From: an uncultured Prevotellaceae bacterium
Lineage (GTDB): Bacteria > Bacteroidota > Bacteroidia > Bacteroidales > Bacteroidaceae
Assembly (NCBI GenBank): GCA_902795605.1
Contig: CADBLU010000300.1
Location: 1 to 34,275 of the forward strand
Direction of reading: 5' to 3'
Length of the DNA: 34,275 bases
Of this stretch, positions 6,796 to 15,261 are shown piece after piece. A program made the translations under genes and the position numbers. Within the stretch, counting starts at the first letter, position 1. Each line of letters begins with the position of its first letter. The notes under the pieces are model-generated. The model made no database searches. It was not told where the DNA came from and saw only the letters and a list, made by a program, of their open reading frames with translations.

Positions 6796-8184
6796 ATGAC
6801 ATCTATGTATATGATATCAGTTAGAAAGTTGATAGGATGGGCTGCACTGCTGATGATGCCGGCTTTTGTGTTGGCAGCCAATCCGTGGCGGCAGGCAAAG
6901 AATGTAGAGAAAGCCATAGTGACACCAGTCTTCCCCGACCGCACGTTTTTGGTGACCGATTATTATAGGACGGGCGACACCCTCTATACCGAAGCCATCA
7001 ACAAAGCCATAGTGGCTTGCTCCACTCAAGGTGGTGGAAAGGTCGTTGTGCCTAAAGGAGAGTTTAAGACTGCTGCTATCCATATGCGTTCCAATGTGAA
7101 CCTGCATTTGGAGGAGGGAGCAGTCTTGCGTTTTACGACCGACCGCAGACAATATCCTATCGTACTGACACGTATCGAAGGTATCGACTGTTATAATCTT
7201 TCCCCTCTTATCTATGCGTATGGCGAGAAAAATATTGCCGTCACAGGGAAGGGACTGCTCGATGGTCAAGCCACTTTCGACAACTGGCTCCATCCCGACT
7301 GGTTGTGGAAAATCACATTGCCTGATGGTACCGAAGGGAAGGAGAAAGACCTGCTCAATCGGGCCTTGGAACAGCAATGGCCGATGGAGAAGCGGGTGTT
7401 TGAGGGAAAATATGGCATGAGACCCCAGATGATCAACTTCTACAAATGCAAGAACATCCTGTTGGAGGATTTCGAAATCAACCGCTCACCGTTTTGGCTC
7501 ATCCATCCCTTGATGTCGGAGAACATCACTCTGAGAAGACTGAAGCTTGTCAGCCACGGCTATAACAACGACGGGTGCGACCCGGAGTCGTGCCGTAATG
7601 TGCTGATAGAGGACTGCTTCTTCGATACGGGTGACGACTGTATCGCCATCAAGAGCGGCAAGGACGATGACGGACGCAGATGGATGATACCCAGCGAGAA
7701 CATCATCGTGAGGAGATGCCAGATGCGCGACGGCCACGCGGGAGTGGCTATCGGCAGTGAGATTACTGGTGGCTGCTCCAACGTGTGGGTAGAGGATTGC
7801 AAGATGGACAGTCCCCATCTCAACCGCATCATCCGCATCAAGTCGAATCCCAACCGTGGAGGCGAAGTGCAGAATGTGTATGTGAGGAATGTGGAGGTGG
7901 GCACTTGCGACCTGGCGATATTGGGCATAGAACTCAATTACTGGCATGTGAACGAAGGGCGCTACTACCCCTATTTCCACAATATCCGCTTCGAGAATGT
8001 GACAAGCAAGAAGAGCCGCTTTGTGCTGCATGTGGAAGGTATTGAGGGACGGGTGCAAGCCCGTGATATCTCATTTAAGAATTGCCGTTTCGAAGGGGTG
8101 AGCGACCCGGCTGTCTGTCAGTTGATCGGAACGGGTAATGTGTCATATAAGAATGTAACCGTCAACGGAAAGCCATGGAAATAA
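6796..8184 (+). CDS. Glycoside hydrolase family 28 (polygalacturonase-like pectinase)
   Basis: The 462-residue secreted enzyme has a signal peptide ending near residue 28 (VLAAN). The right-handed beta-helix carries the GH28 active-site set: NNDGCDP at 257-263 (Asp259), GDDC at 279-282 (Asp280, Asp281), His314 in GHAG, and RIK at 347-349. GH28 enzymes hydrolyse galacturonan or rhamnogalacturonan by an inverting mechanism. The N-terminal GGGKVVVPKGEF segment is typical of Bacteroidota members, many of which act from chain ends. The exact substrate cannot be read off. The stop codon overlaps the next gene's start by 10 nt. Confidence 0.93.
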   Translation: MTSMYMISVRKLIGWAALLMMPAFVLAANPWRQAKNVEKAIVTPVFPDRTFLVTDYYRTGDTLYTEAINKAIVACSTQGGGKVVVPKGEFKTAAIHMRSNVNLHLEEGAVLRFTTDRRQYPIVLTRIEGIDCYNLSPLIYAYGEKNIAVTGKGLLDGQATFDNWLHPDWLWKITLPDGTEGKEKDLLNRALEQQWPMEKRVFEGKYGMRPQMINFYKCKNILLEDFEINRSPFWLIHPLMSENITLRRLKLVSHGYNNDGCDPESCRNVLIEDCFFDTGDDCIAIKSGKDDDGRRWMIPSENIIVRRCQMRDGHAGVAIGSEITGGCSNVWVEDCKMDSPHLNRIIRIKSNPNRGGEVQNVYVRNVEVGTCDLAILGIELNYWHVNEGRYYPYFHNIRFENVTSKKSRFVLHVEGIEGRVQARDISFKNCRFEGVSDPAVCQLIGTGNVSYKNVTVNGKPWK

Positions 8185-8654
8185 ATGTTTACTTGATTTG
8201 TATTGCCATCACCATCGTTTTGCTTGCTTTCGTTTTCCTGAGAAAGCGTAAGGACGAAGTCTCCGATTATGTGGAGCCCACATTTAAGGCCAGTGGGAAG
8301 AAATGGGTGTTTAACGGTATCCTCGACATTGATGCACCTCCAGCAGACCTATCTCCATTTGCCGATTATGAGGGAAGTTATCAACTGATGGTCAAAAAAG
8401 GTTTTGTCCATTATGACCTGGAATTGTCTCCTGACATCGATTTCAGCAAGCATCTGGGACTGTTCCAGGCAATGGTCCGTGAAAAGGACGGTTTTCTTCT
8501 CGTGGAGAAAGGTGGTGTCGTCGTGGGAGGACTTCCCAAAGGCCTCCAGAGCCTTGCCGCTTCCGTCAGTTCTAAAGGTGGCTCTACACGGGCATACGGC
8601 TTTATCGCACAGCGTGGCGACACGTTCTTCGGAGAGATATGCGTTGAAAAATAA
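8175..8654 (+). CDS. Hypothetical protein with one N-terminal membrane helix
   Basis: The 159-residue protein has a single hydrophobic segment at about 4-22 followed by RKRK, so the rest probably lies in the cytoplasm. The soluble part (about 30-159) reads like a small beta-rich domain containing GLFQAMVREKDGFLLVEKGG and a C-terminal AYGFIAQRGDTFFGEI. I do not recognise a family. Translation starts inside the end of the GH28 gene, a 10-nt overlap that suggests translational coupling. The CotH gene follows after 23 nt. Confidence 0.75.
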   Translation: MEINVYLICIAITIVLLAFVFLRKRKDEVSDYVEPTFKASGKKWVFNGILDIDAPPADLSPFADYEGSYQLMVKKGFVHYDLELSPDIDFSKHLGLFQAMVREKDGFLLVEKGGVVVGGLPKGLQSLAASVSSKGGSTRAYGFIAQRGDTFFGEICVEK

Positions 8655-8677
8655 ATCATTAAATATCGAGTACGTTC

Positions 8678-11362
8678 ATGAGATCATTCTGCTTCTTTGT
8701 ATTGGCACTTATTTGCCATTCCACCATGTGGGCAGACAACTATCCTCTTACGGAAGCTGCTCTTGCTGCGAAGATTGCTGCTAAACAGCAAATCACAGAT
8801 GTCCCGACCATCTACATAGACATCCCGTCCATCACCAATGAGACGGAATTGTCTGCCCAGTTGTATAAGGACAGAGGCACCAATGTGGCTCCATATCTGA
8901 AAGCGACAATCACTGTTGTGGACAATAGTCCCGAGGGTAGTCCGCAGCATCTGGAGTCATTTACCGACAGTGATTTGGAAATAAAAGTGCGTGGAAACTC
9001 CACCGCCAGTGTGGGTAACAAGAAAGTGCCTTACCGACTGAAGTTCGCCAGTAAGAAGACCTCAAGCGACGGGAAGGCGCACAAGCATGACCTGCTCGGA
9101 AACGGCTATGCCAAGCGCAATTGGACTTTACTTGCCAATGCAGGCGACAAGTCGATGCTGCGCAATGCGCTCACTTACCATTTAGGTCAGTATGTCGGGA
9201 TGGACTTCTGCCCCGGCTACAAGTTTGTCGACCTGGTGATCAGCGGCATGTATCGTGGCACCTATCAGGTGTCCGACCACTGTGAAGTAGGTGCGAACAG
9301 GGTGGATGTGGACGAAGACACCGGATGGTTTCTCGAGATGGTGGAGTGGACCAACATGGTAGAGGAGCCATGCATCACCTCTGGTGTCCCCCGCATGACG
9401 AATATCAAAAATCCCGATACCGACGACTGGACCGACGAGCAGATCAATGCGCTCAAGGCAGATATTGCCAGTTGGGAGAATGACTGGTATAATGCCTTTT
9501 TCAATGCGAGTGCCAGCAGTGGCTGGCAAGCCTATAATGATGTGGAATCGATGGTCAGCTTCATCACAGCCACCGAACTGACAGGCGACTTAGACGGCTA
9601 TTTTGTAATGAAGGGATCGCTTAATCCCGGTGAAAAGTTCCAATGGGGTCCTTTGTGGGACAAAGACCTCGCCTATGACAACTATTCTACAGTCCCCCAA
9701 AACAAGTTGGTGGCCGATTACGACAAGACATCTTTTGAGTATGTCTTCAAAAGTTCCTGGAAGGGAAATGGGCTTTTTGCCAATAAATTATTCCTTCAAC
9801 TTTTAAAGAGTAAATACGACCAGTTGGTGGATGACGGTCTGTATGATAAACTTTGTGCGGACATCGACCGCTTGGCCGCTACCGTCGACAACACGCAGAA
9901 GCAGAACTATCAGAAATGGAACATCACCTCTTCGGAAATAGGAGAGGCTTTCCTCTATCCCGACTATGCCCTGCATGTGCAGCAACTGAAAGATTTCCTT
10001 CGTGACCGTATCGCTTTCGTAGGTGATGAAATCGACCGCCTGATTGCGGAACTTCCGGCACCCGCATCTGGTGTCTACAACCCCAATAACGCTTGGTGGG
10101 GCACCGGTCTTTCACTGAATACCAACTATAATATGAGCATGGTCAACCGCACACTCAAAGGTGGCCAGTGGAACACATTCTGCCTGCCTTTTGATGCCAC
10201 AGAAGCACAGATGCGTGCATCGCTGGGCTGCTCATACCAACTGCGGATTCATACCGGCATCGACAGCGACGGGCAGACGATGCTGTTCGCTCCTCCTTCA
10301 GACCTCAATATATCGGCCGGTGTGCCTTATCTTATCATGCCTGCCAGTGATGTGAACAGTTTTGGCGTTTTTGACGATGTCGTCTATTCCACCAATGTCA
10401 ATAACGGCAACAATGCGTATAACGGCGAGGGCGTGACATTCGACAATGTCCATTACTTCTATGCCTCCCTGTTCTGCGGCTATAATCTGAGTTCCGGAAC
10501 CGACTATCTCTTCTCGAACGACATCTATGCAGACGACAACTCGCTTGTCAAGACATCGAGCAACAACCAGAACGGGTGCCGTGCCTTTGTGAGGGTGACC
10601 GACGGCACGATGCCGGTATTCAAAATTAGCGATGGGGAAGAAATCAATGAAGACCTGCCTCTCCTGGAGTATGACGCATCCCGCTATGAAGCCAGTCATG
10701 TCTATTTTGAGCATAACGGCGAGGTGGTCAGCATGAAAATCATTAATGCAGAACCGGTGGAAGCGGGGAAATGGAACAGCATCTGCCTGCCTTTCTACGC
10801 CTCGGAGATAGTGATGGAGAAAGCTTTTGGAACTGATTTCCAACTGAAGAGACTGGTGAATGCCCGTTATTCAGCAGACAATGGGGCCGTGGAATTGCTC
10901 TTCGGCGATGCCGAACGAGACATAGAGGCTGGGATGCCTTATCTCGTCAAACCTTCAGAGGAAGTGGATGAGCTGTTGTTCCCTAAAGTCTATTTCATGA
11001 GCTCTTTTGCTCAAGACATCGCTGTGGGTGGAATCCATTTTATAGGCACTCTTCAACCGACCACTATTGAGACAGAGGACGTATGCTATTCTCTCGTGAA
11101 CGGGAATGAAATGGTCAGGCAAGAAAAAGGGAATGTGATAGATGGATGCAGCGGCTATTTCTCTGTGGCGGCATCTGCTGGAGAAGTGAACTATATCACG
11201 CTTTACATCGATGGTGAGACTGACGGAATACATGAACTGAGGGTGTCAAAGCCCTACCAAAAAGGAAAAGTGTATAACCTGCAAGGACAGATAGTCGATA
11301 GGGAGTCAGAAAACTTGCCTAAAGGCATCTATGTGCTGGATGGAAGGAAAATCGTGAAATAG
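8678..11362 (+). CDS. Secreted CotH-kinase family protein with two repeated C-terminal modules
   Basis: The 894-residue protein has a signal peptide ending near residue 19 (TMWA). The CotH domain covers about 45-460: IKVRGNST at 102-109, NWTLLANAGDKSMLRNAL near 148-165, YRGTYQVSDHCEV near 192-204, and WGPLWDKDLAYDN near 323-335 with the acidic metal and catalytic positions. CotH domains are atypical protein kinases in spore coats; bacteroidetal secreted members are largely uncharacterised. Two related modules follow, marked by GGQWNTFCLPF at about 495-505 and GKWNSICLPF at about 696-705. The end (VYNLQGQIVD, then LPKGIYVLDGRKIVK) resembles a short type A C-terminal sorting or surface signal. 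Confidence 0.9.
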   Translation: MRSFCFFVLALICHSTMWADNYPLTEAALAAKIAAKQQITDVPTIYIDIPSITNETELSAQLYKDRGTNVAPYLKATITVVDNSPEGSPQHLESFTDSDLEIKVRGNSTASVGNKKVPYRLKFASKKTSSDGKAHKHDLLGNGYAKRNWTLLANAGDKSMLRNALTYHLGQYVGMDFCPGYKFVDLVISGMYRGTYQVSDHCEVGANRVDVDEDTGWFLEMVEWTNMVEEPCITSGVPRMTNIKNPDTDDWTDEQINALKADIASWENDWYNAFFNASASSGWQAYNDVESMVSFITATELTGDLDGYFVMKGSLNPGEKFQWGPLWDKDLAYDNYSTVPQNKLVADYDKTSFEYVFKSSWKGNGLFANKLFLQLLKSKYDQLVDDGLYDKLCADIDRLAATVDNTQKQNYQKWNITSSEIGEAFLYPDYALHVQQLKDFLRDRIAFVGDEIDRLIAELPAPASGVYNPNNAWWGTGLSLNTNYNMSMVNRTLKGGQWNTFCLPFDATEAQMRASLGCSYQLRIHTGIDSDGQTMLFAPPSDLNISAGVPYLIMPASDVNSFGVFDDVVYSTNVNNGNNAYNGEGVTFDNVHYFYASLFCGYNLSSGTDYLFSNDIYADDNSLVKTSSNNQNGCRAFVRVTDGTMPVFKISDGEEINEDLPLLEYDASRYEASHVYFEHNGEVVSMKIINAEPVEAGKWNSICLPFYASEIVMEKAFGTDFQLKRLVNARYSADNGAVELLFGDAERDIEAGMPYLVKPSEEVDELLFPKVYFMSSFAQDIAVGGIHFIGTLQPTTIETEDVCYSLVNGNEMVRQEKGNVIDGCSGYFSVAASAGEVNYITLYIDGETDGIHELRVSKPYQKGKVYNLQGQIVDRESENLPKGIYVLDGRKIVK

Positions 11363-11363
11363 G

Positions 11364-11762
11364 ATGAGACTGGACAGGGGAGAGATTGTGCGCTTTTGCA
11401 TCGTGGGGGCTTTCGCAACCCTTTTGCATTACTTCATCTATTGGATACTGAAGTCGTACGTCAATGTGAATCTCGCCTACACGATAGGTTATGTGGTCAG
11501 CCTGGTGTGCAACTTCTTCCTGACGTCGGTCTTCACTTTTCGGGCGAAGACTTCAGTGGTGCGGGGGATAGGCTTCTTGGGGGCTCACGCTACCAATTAT
11601 CTGATACACATGGCGTTGCTCAATATCTTCCTATGTCTCGGATTGAGTAAGTCGTTGGCTCCTGTCCCTGTCTTCATGATTGCCATACCCGTCAACTTCC
11701 TGCTTGTCAGATATGTCTTCAAGCACAAAAGCGGTCCGCGAAAAAGAGAGATAAAAAAATGA
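11364..11762 (+). CDS. GtrA-like membrane protein
   Basis: The 132-residue protein has four hydrophobic helices and the GtrA pattern: RFCIVGAFATLLHYFIYW at the N-terminus, a central GYVVSLVCNFFLTSVFTFR, and a C-terminal NFLLVRYVFKHK. GtrA proteins are thought to flip polyprenyl-linked sugars across the inner membrane for glycan modification. It starts 1 nt after the CotH stop codon and ends 4 nt before the DUF554 gene, so coupling is very likely. No dedicated glycosyltransferase (GtrB) is next to it. Confidence 0.9.
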   Translation: MRLDRGEIVRFCIVGAFATLLHYFIYWILKSYVNVNLAYTIGYVVSLVCNFFLTSVFTFRAKTSVVRGIGFLGAHATNYLIHMALLNIFLCLGLSKSLAPVPVFMIAIPVNFLLVRYVFKHKSGPRKREIKK

Positions 11763-11766
11763 CGGT

Positions 11767-12462
11767 ATGATAGGAACAATCACAAATACAGCAACCATTA
11801 TCATCGGATCGGTCGTAGGGGCGGTGCTCCACACCGGCATCAAAGAGAAATACAAAACCACACTCTACACAGGACTTGGACTGGCCAGTCTTGCCATAGG
11901 ACTCAATGCTACGATTTCTCATTTCTCTGAGAGCGAGTATCCGGTCCTTTTCATCCTTTCATTGGCTATCGGAGGGGTGACGGGCACTGCGATAGACATC
12001 GACGGGAGATTCAGGAAATTGGTAGGGAAATTCTCAAAGGAAAAAGACGGCAAGACTCTTGCCGACGGATTGGCTACGGCCATATTGCTCTATTGCATCG
12101 GACCTCTGTCGATGTTGGGGCCGGTCTTGAGTGCGCTGAAGTCAGACAACACTTTCCTTTTCACCAATGCCACACTCGATTTCGTCTCGGCTACAATCTT
12201 CGCCTCAACCTACGGTGTCGGGATGGTGCTCGCGGCTCCTGTCTTGTTTTGCTGGCAGGGAATGTTCTATCTTATTGCCAGACTTTCGAGTTCCGCCATC
12301 AGTGATGCTTTGATGGCAGAATTGCTCATAGTGGGCGGACTGATGATCACCGCATCCGGACTGTCGCTGCTCAATATAAAGGACTGCAAGGTACTCAACC
12401 TGCTGCCCGCATTGCTCGTTCCGGTTGTGTGGTTTGTGATAAAATATTGTGTGGGAATGTAA
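11767..12462 (+). CDS. DUF554 family membrane protein
   Basis: The 231-residue protein has about six to seven hydrophobic segments. Family landmarks are the N-terminal MIGTITNTATIIIGSVVGAVL, a TGLGLASLAIGL segment, GGVTGTAIDID, and the IGPLSMLGPVLSAL and DFVSATIFASTYGVGM segments. The family (YdfK/YqgA-like) is a predicted small transporter without an assigned substrate. It is the last gene of the plus-strand run and is followed by a hairpin at 12464-12484. Confidence 0.9.
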   Translation: MIGTITNTATIIIGSVVGAVLHTGIKEKYKTTLYTGLGLASLAIGLNATISHFSESEYPVLFILSLAIGGVTGTAIDIDGRFRKLVGKFSKEKDGKTLADGLATAILLYCIGPLSMLGPVLSALKSDNTFLFTNATLDFVSATIFASTYGVGMVLAAPVLFCWQGMFYLIARLSSSAISDALMAELLIVGGLMITASGLSLLNIKDCKVLNLLPALLVPVVWFVIKYCVGM

Positions 12463-12463
12463 T

Positions 12464-12484
12464 GCCGTTCAAGGACTGAACGGC
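12464..12484. terminator. Hairpin between convergent units
   Basis: GCCGTTCA at 12464-12471 and TGAACGGC at 12477-12484 form a perfect 8-bp stem with a 5-nt loop. It starts directly after the DUF554 stop codon and lies 12 nt from the convergent deacetylase stop codon. No T-tract follows, so it may act in both directions or stabilise 3' ends. Confidence 0.5.
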
Positions 12485-12496
12485 TGTAGGGGTGAG

Positions 12497-13225
12497 TTAG
12501 AAACGGGATGGCCGAAGGTGCAACTTGAGTAGACGTTGCCTGAAAATGTGCGATGTGCCATTGAGCATCCATTTGAATTCTCTTGGAGATGAGTATTGGT
12601 TGCAATTGCGGCAAATTATTCCTTTGTCTTCCAAATCATCATATGCCCCATTGATGGAGGAGTATTGTTTCTTGTAGCCTATCTTCTGGCACAAGTCGTG
12701 AACCTTATGTGTGAAATGTCCTTGAGGATAGCAGATGGCATTGAAAGGCTGGTGGAATATCCGCTCCAATTCTTCCTTGGAGTCTTTCAGTTCATGCACC
12801 AATTCCTCGTAATTGAATGTATCAAGACTCTTGTGTGACCAAGTGTGTGCTTCAAACCTAAATCCCAGTTTGTACAACTCCATGATCTGTTCGACTGTGA
12901 GATGCTTTTTGCTGCCGATGAGGTCTACTGCGATGAAAACCGTAGGGTAGATATTTTGTGAGACAAAGAAATCTTTATGGTCATAGATGCCCGCCCAGCC
13001 ATCGTCGAAACACACCATTACCTGGCCTTCATGCTTGTTGATTTCAGGAACGAACTCATAGTGGCTTTCTCTGACGATTTCAAAATGTCTCTTTAGCAAG
13101 TCCATAGGTGTTCCCATCCAGGAATACTCCTTGCCACAGTCGTGATAGTAGATGATTTTGCTATTATGATTGTGATGGAAAATATAACCAAGGAGAAATA
13201 GCAGTTGCTTGATGAAATTGACCAT
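12497..13225 (-). CDS. Polysaccharide deacetylase (NodB/CE4-type)
   Basis: The 242-residue protein carries the NodB homology motifs: CFDDG at 72-76 (Asp74 base, Asp75 metal ligand), HTWSH at 127-131 (His127 and His131 metal ligands), and CYPQG at 165-169 in place of the usual RxPxG. CE4 enzymes remove N-acetyl groups from glycans. The N-terminus (FIKQLLFLLGYIF, 4-16) is hydrophobic and could be a membrane anchor; no cleavage site is obvious. It begins 11 nt after the GNAT gene, suggesting that one enzyme adds and the other removes acyl groups on the same glycan. That pairing is inference. Confidence 0.88.
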   Translation of the reverse strand: MVNFIKQLLFLLGYIFHHNHNSKIIYYHDCGKEYSWMGTPMDLLKRHFEIVRESHYEFVPEINKHEGQVMVCFDDGWAGIYDHKDFFVSQNIYPTVFIAVDLIGSKKHLTVEQIMELYKLGFRFEAHTWSHKSLDTFNYEELVHELKDSKEELERIFHQPFNAICYPQGHFTHKVHDLCQKIGYKKQYSSINGAYDDLEDKGIICRNCNQYSSPREFKWMLNGTSHIFRQRLLKLHLRPSRF

Positions 13226-13236
13226 ATAATAATGTG

Positions 13237-14217
13237 TTAGAAAGTGTCTAAGTCAAGTGATGAGATAGCCCAACAGAGAGGATTGTATGCGATATTTTTC
13301 ATCTCGTCGCTCTCTACACGTACTCCATGATGGAGATACTTCTGTTTGGGATTGGTCATGAAATGCGAAGAGTCGTAAAACTGTCTTAAGGGATGGCCTT
13401 CGGAAATATGGACGGAGAGAATGTCTGGACGGGTGAGATCTTTCAAGTGCTTGACAGCCTTTTTGAAATTGGCATATGTGTAATCGTAGAGGAAAATTTC
13501 CCCAATGAGCACCTCCTTCAGCTTGTTTCGCATGCCTTGTTTATAGACCACACATCCAAATTCGCTTTCGTTGACCTTGATACCGCTATCTGATTTCATT
13601 CTCCATTCAAGTGTGGGAGCATCATAATCGATGTGCAGGAGGTCTTGACTTTTCATAACCTGTTGTCTGGCACGTATCAATTGAGGGTTGATGGGGATAA
13701 TCTGCGATGAAGCGTCCCATACCACAGGAGCGCTCAACTTTCTTATGTCAAACCCTATGCTGAACAAAGTGTGAAATGGCCTGACAAATTTTCTCAGCGC
13801 CATCAAGGAGTTGATATAGTGCCATCCGAGTTTTTCGTTTCCTTTCCTTGACGCCAAAACACTGATGTTGAATATCATGTCGCCATTTTGTCCTTTGAAG
13901 AAGTCATCGAGGACGCATGTGTTCATTTTCTTGAATATTCCTTGTCCGCGCAGGCTTTTATGAACACAGGTGTCGCACATTTCAATGCATTTCAGAGAAC
14001 GGGTGCCGTAATACATATTTTGAAAGTAGGATGTGCGGCTACCCATGATCCTGCCGTTGACTTCAGCGCAATAAGAGACTCCGCCGGATTCATTGATGAC
14101 AAAATTAGTTTTCTTCTTTTTGTCATAACTGACTTTCGGCCACACTTCATTGTAAAGCGTGACAAGGCCTTCAAAATCATCGGGGGTGACCCGGCGGATG
14201 GTTGGTGTTGGTGTCAT
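13237..14217 (-). CDS. GNAT family N-acyltransferase
   Basis: The 326-residue protein has an N-terminal GNAT domain starting with IRRVTPDDFEGLVTLYNEVW. The acetyl-CoA pyrophosphate loop is RGQGIF at 90-95, after the strand IEMCDTCVHKSL. The C-terminal half (about 150-326) resembles no domain I can name. An in-frame extension up to 14532 exists, but it overlaps the permease gene and encodes a Pro/His/Arg-rich non-protein-like string, so the ATG at 14217 is chosen. It lies 29 nt after the permease and 11 nt before the deacetylase. The substrate is unknown, possibly an amino sugar. Confidence 0.85.
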   Translation of the reverse strand: MTPTPTIRRVTPDDFEGLVTLYNEVWPKVSYDKKKKTNFVINESGGVSYCAEVNGRIMGSRTSYFQNMYYGTRSLKCIEMCDTCVHKSLRGQGIFKKMNTCVLDDFFKGQNGDMIFNISVLASRKGNEKLGWHYINSLMALRKFVRPFHTLFSIGFDIRKLSAPVVWDASSQIIPINPQLIRARQQVMKSQDLLHIDYDAPTLEWRMKSDSGIKVNESEFGCVVYKQGMRNKLKEVLIGEIFLYDYTYANFKKAVKHLKDLTRPDILSVHISEGHPLRQFYDSSHFMTNPKQKYLHHGVRVESDEMKNIAYNPLCWAISSLDLDTF

Positions 14218-14246
14218 TTGGCTGTTGTTATGTAATGGCAAGAATC

Positions 14247-15257
14247 TTATGCCACTCTTTTCATAATCACGTAGATAATGATGGGTGCGCCAAGCAGGGG
14301 GGTGACGGCATTGAGGGGAATCACACCGTTTTCGCCCGGAATGTGGCATAGCAGGTTGCATGTCAGGGCGACTGCTGCACCTGTGAGAATGGTGGCAGGG
14401 AGGAGTTGGCGATGATTGTCGGTGGTGAGCATGATCCTCGCTATGTGAGGGACAGCCAGTCCGATGAAAGCCACGGGACCGCAGAAAGCCGTGGTGATGG
14501 CTGTCAGAAGTCCTGTCACAATAAGGAGCCAATTGCGCACAGCTACGATGTTGATGCCGAGATTCTCAGCATATTCTTCACCAAGCAGTAGTGCATTGAG
14601 CGGTTTGATGAGCATGATCGAGGCCGCCAGTCCCAAGATGGTGACAGAGGCAAATAGTGGCATTTGATCCATCGTGACCCCGCCGAAATTGCCCATTCCC
14701 CATACTGCATACGATTTCACTCCCTCTTCGGTCGCAAAGAAATTGAGAAGGGAGATGACAGATGAGGACATAAATCCGATCATCACGCCTATGATGAGCA
14801 GCATCACACTGTTGCGCACATAGACAGAGAAAGTGAAAATGACCAGGGTCACAGCCATGGCGCCGAAGAAAGCCCCCAATAAGATGGCGGCGAATCCTGT
14901 GGCCTCGAATGTGCCCGCAGACAAGGTGCCACCCATCAGCAACATGACTAATGCCACACCCAATCCGGCTCCGCCGCTGATGCCGAAAATCGACGGACCG
15001 GCGAGAGGGTTCTTGAATGCTGTCTGCAACATAAGTCCGCTCACGGCAAGAGCGGCTCCGCACAGTGTCGCGGTGATGGCCTGAGGCAGCCGGGCCTGCA
15101 ATACAATAAACCTCCACGATTCTTTCTGTGCTTCTCCCGCCAAGAGGATATGAAATACCTCTGAAGCGGGAATAGAAATGGAACCGTAAAGGATATTCAG
15201 CAGAAACAGAATAAGAATGGCTGCGGAAATCGCGATGCTGTATCTGACCCCTCTCAT
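14247..15257 (-). CDS. FecCD-family ABC transporter permease (iron chelate/cobalamin type)
   Basis: The 336-residue protein has about ten membrane helices. Family landmarks are the RLPQ at 56-59, NPLAGP at 83-88 followed by FGISGGAGLG, a GPVAFIGLAVPHIAR segment near 265-280 that contacts the ATPase, and a C-terminal GAPIIIYVIMKR. It forms the inner-membrane channel of BtuCD/FecCD importers for siderophores, haem or cobalamin. It starts 4 nt after the binding-protein gene. The ATPase normally encoded next is missing here; a GNAT gene takes its place. Confidence 0.93.
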   Translation of the reverse strand: MRGVRYSIAISAAILILFLLNILYGSISIPASEVFHILLAGEAQKESWRFIVLQARLPQAITATLCGAALAVSGLMLQTAFKNPLAGPSIFGISGGAGLGVALVMLLMGGTLSAGTFEATGFAAILLGAFFGAMAVTLVIFTFSVYVRNSVMLLIIGVMIGFMSSSVISLLNFFATEEGVKSYAVWGMGNFGGVTMDQMPLFASVTILGLAASIMLIKPLNALLLGEEYAENLGINIVAVRNWLLIVTGLLTAITTAFCGPVAFIGLAVPHIARIMLTTDNHRQLLPATILTGAAVALTCNLLCHIPGENGVIPLNAVTPLLGAPIIIYVIMKRVA

Positions 15258-15261
15258 CTGC

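Noticed and set aside
14218-14532. N-terminal extension of the GNAT protein
   Set aside because: It overlaps the permease gene in another frame and gives a Pro/His/Arg/Ser-rich string; the GNAT domain begins at the ATG at 14217.
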